Part shown: positions 4,689 to 5,871 of the stretch, piece by piece
How positions within the stretch are numbered: position 1 is the first letter of the stretch
How the letters are laid out: every line of letters begins with the position of its first letter
Assembly (NCBI GenBank): GCA_946403565.1
Contig: CAMJAJ010000098.1
Location: 1 to 5,871, forward strand
Length of the DNA stretch: 5,871 nucleotides
Origin: an uncultured Treponema sp.
GTDB taxonomy: Bacteria; Spirochaetota; Spirochaetia; Treponematales; Treponemataceae
Reading direction: 5' to 3'
Program-made: the position numbers and the translations under genes
Notes under the pieces: generated by a model
What the model was told of the DNA's origin: nothing
What the model saw: the letters and a program-made list of their open reading frames with translations, nothing else
Database searches by the model: none

Positions 4689-5762
4689 CTAGTCGGCGAA
4701 GCGCACGTCCTGCCAGATGGTGTTGTACTTGTCCAGGCCGTCCCCCAGATCCATCTTGAGGGTGCAGTTGTCCATCTCCTCCGCGCGGTACATGGGCGTC
4801 GTCTTCATGTACTGCTCGGCGGACGGATTGACGAAGCAGGGGAAACGGAAGAAGTCCAGGAACATCGCGTAGATTTCCGGCCGGTGGATGAAGTTGATGA
4901 AGTCGTTGGCAGTCGCGTAGTGTTGGCTGTCCTTCAGGATGCAGAGGGAATCCAGGTAGGCAGGGCCGCCCTCGGCAGGGATGAAGAAGTCTATCGTGTC
5001 CGCCTGCTTGTCCTCGCTCACCTCGCCGTAGATGACCTCGGCATAGCCCTGGCAGAGCCAGAAGTCGCCGGACGCGAACGACTTGCCGAAGCTTTCCGCA
5101 TCAAACTTGACGAGGTTCGGCTTCCACTGTTCCACGATGAGCTTCTTGGCCTCTGCAAGCTGGGCATCGTCCAGGGTGTTCACGTCGTAGCCCAGGCTGA
5201 CGAGCGCATCGCCGATGACCTCGCGCATGTCGTCCATCATCGTCGCATGGCCCGCGAACCTCTTGTCCGCAAAGATGCTCCAGTCCCGCGGGTAGTCGCT
5301 GTGGCTGGCAGGAAACTTCGTCTTGTTGATGGAAATGCCCGCCGCACCAAAGTAGTAGGGGACGCAGTACTTCATCGTGGGGTCGTAGGTCGCCTTCTCC
5401 AGCACCTTCGGATTGATGTTCCCCTTGTTCGTGAACTTCTCCTGGTCAATCTCGCGCAGCATGCCCTGCTTGATCATGATGGAGCTGTAGTCCTGGGAGG
5501 GAACGACGATGTCATACCCCTTGCCGCCACCCGCGCGGAGCTTGGCGTACATCTCCTCATTGGAGGCGTACTCGTCGATCGTCACGTCTATGCCGAACTC
5601 CTGCTCGAACTGCTTCACGGCATCCTCGGGCGTATAGTAGGTCCAGGTATAGATGTTGAGCTTCTTGTCGTCCTTCTGGACGACTTCGCCACCCTTTGAG
5701 CAGGAAGAGAAGCACATGGCGGCAGCCAAGGCAAACATTCCAAAAATCGTATAGCGAACCAT
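4689..5762 (-). CDS. potD: Spermidine/putrescine-binding lipoprotein PotD
   Basis: This is the substrate-binding subunit of the PotABCD polyamine ABC importer, anchored outside the inner membrane. The mature region starts with NIYTWTYYTPEDAVKQFEQE (36-55), then YDIVVPSQDYSSIMIKQGML (83-102), PYYFGAAGISINKTKF (135-150), DDMREVIGDALVSLGY (177-192) and GGPAYLDSLCI (265-275). These align with the PotD core; E181 and D271 correspond to E. coli E171 and D257, which bind the polyamine amines. The E. coli W255 position is Y269. Residues 1-20 are a lipoprotein signal with FSSC at 18-21, a relaxed lipobox of the spirochaete kind, so C21 is the likely lipid site. I start at the ATG at 5762 (357 residues) because GGAGGA lies 8 nt upstream; the ATGs at 5768 and 5783 are too close to it or before it. 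It follows a potC-like gene by 26 bp and is last in the operon. Confidence 0.94.
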   Translation of the reverse strand: MVRYTIFGMFALAAAMCFSSCSKGGEVVQKDDKKLNIYTWTYYTPEDAVKQFEQEFGIDVTIDEYASNEEMYAKLRAGGGKGYDIVVPSQDYSSIMIKQGMLREIDQEKFTNKGNINPKVLEKATYDPTMKYCVPYYFGAAGISINKTKFPASHSDYPRDWSIFADKRFAGHATMMDDMREVIGDALVSLGYDVNTLDDAQLAEAKKLIVEQWKPNLVKFDAESFGKSFASGDFWLCQGYAEVIYGEVSEDKQADTIDFFIPAEGGPAYLDSLCILKDSQHYATANDFINFIHRPEIYAMFLDFFRFPCFVNPSAEQYMKTTPMYRAEEMDNCTLKMDLGDGLDKYNTIWQDVRFAD

Positions 5763-5770
5763 AATCATAT

Positions 5771-5776
5771 TCCTCC
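5771..5776 (-). promoter_or_regulatory. Ribosome binding site of potD (GGAGGA)
   Basis: GGAGGA on the minus strand has an 8-nt spacer to the ATG at 5762 and only 2 nt to the alternative ATG at 5768. It therefore selects the start MVRYTIFG and removes seven residues from the longest open frame. Confidence 0.85.
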
Positions 5777-5788
5777 GTAGCAAAGTTT

Positions 5789-5871
5789 TTAGTGGGACGC
5801 GGCGAAACCTTTCAAGCCCTTGCGGAGCAGGAAGGTGATTGCGCAGATTATCAGGATAAGGACGAAAGACA
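5789..5871 (-). CDS. potC: Polyamine ABC-transporter permease PotC, C-terminal fragment (start outside window)
   Basis: The minus-strand frame is open from the window edge to TAA at 5789-5791, giving 26 codons. It reads a hydrophobic helix SFVLILIICAITFLL followed by the basic tail RKGLKGFAASH. That is the expected last membrane helix and cytoplasmic end of a binding-protein-dependent permease. It stops 26 bp before potD, where potC lies in potABCD operons. The assignment rests on context and a single helix, so PotB or another permease of the same class is possible but less likely. Confidence 0.75.
   Translation of the reverse strand, partial: SFVLILIICAITFLLRKGLKGFAASH

Noticed and set aside
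4677..5699. 340-codon open frame on the plus strand opposite potD
   Set aside because: It is a mirror frame of a GC-rich gene: rich in Val, Leu, Arg, His and Asp runs, with no recognisable domain, while the minus strand encodes a clear PotD with a ribosome site.

Overview
The window is chromosomal bacterial DNA, GC-rich and densely coding. It has four complete recognisable protein genes plus one unclassified-function membrane gene of a known family, and two partial genes cut by the window edges. The organism is not certain. A Treponema-type spirochaete is my best guess, from the style of the PotD lipoprotein (a relaxed lipobox, FSSC) and of the envelope genes. That is an impression rather than a search result, and a Bacillota member cannot be excluded. 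Nothing points to a phage, transposon, plasmid, CRISPR array, tRNA or rRNA here.

Layout: (1) 1-897, plus strand: the C-terminal half of the excision nuclease subunit UvrC. (2) 898-997: a short convergent gap holding a 9-bp inverted repeat, probably a two-way terminator. (3) 998-2922, minus strand: a two-gene operon, first a YdjI-like SPFH protein with three C-terminal zinc ribbons, then adenine phosphoribosyltransferase (apt) 14 bp downstream. (4) 2923-3105: a divergent control region. It has one sigma70-like promoter on each strand, a perfect 7-bp-stem palindrome midway between them, and a possible 15-codon leader ORF and hairpin in front of the SPFH gene. (5) 3106-4565, plus strand: an acyl-ACP thioesterase and a six-helix YczE-like membrane protein, overlapping by ATGA and so probably translationally coupled. 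(6) 4566-4688: a convergent gap with a GC palindrome and a classical intrinsic terminator reading on the minus strand. (7) 4689-5871, minus strand: potD, preceded by the last 26 codons of a potC-like permease, i.e. the end of a polyamine ABC-transporter operon.

Most genes are housekeeping or envelope functions. The most notable part is the divergent locus at 2923-4565. The thioesterase promoter places transcription start at the A of its ATG, predicting a leaderless mRNA, and the thioesterase is coupled to a membrane protein of unknown function. The opposite arm makes an SPFH/zinc-ribbon protein whose Bacillus relative works in membrane-stress protection. A shared control of membrane-lipid and membrane-stress genes is a plausible inference but not proven. 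I found no clear previously undescribed system.
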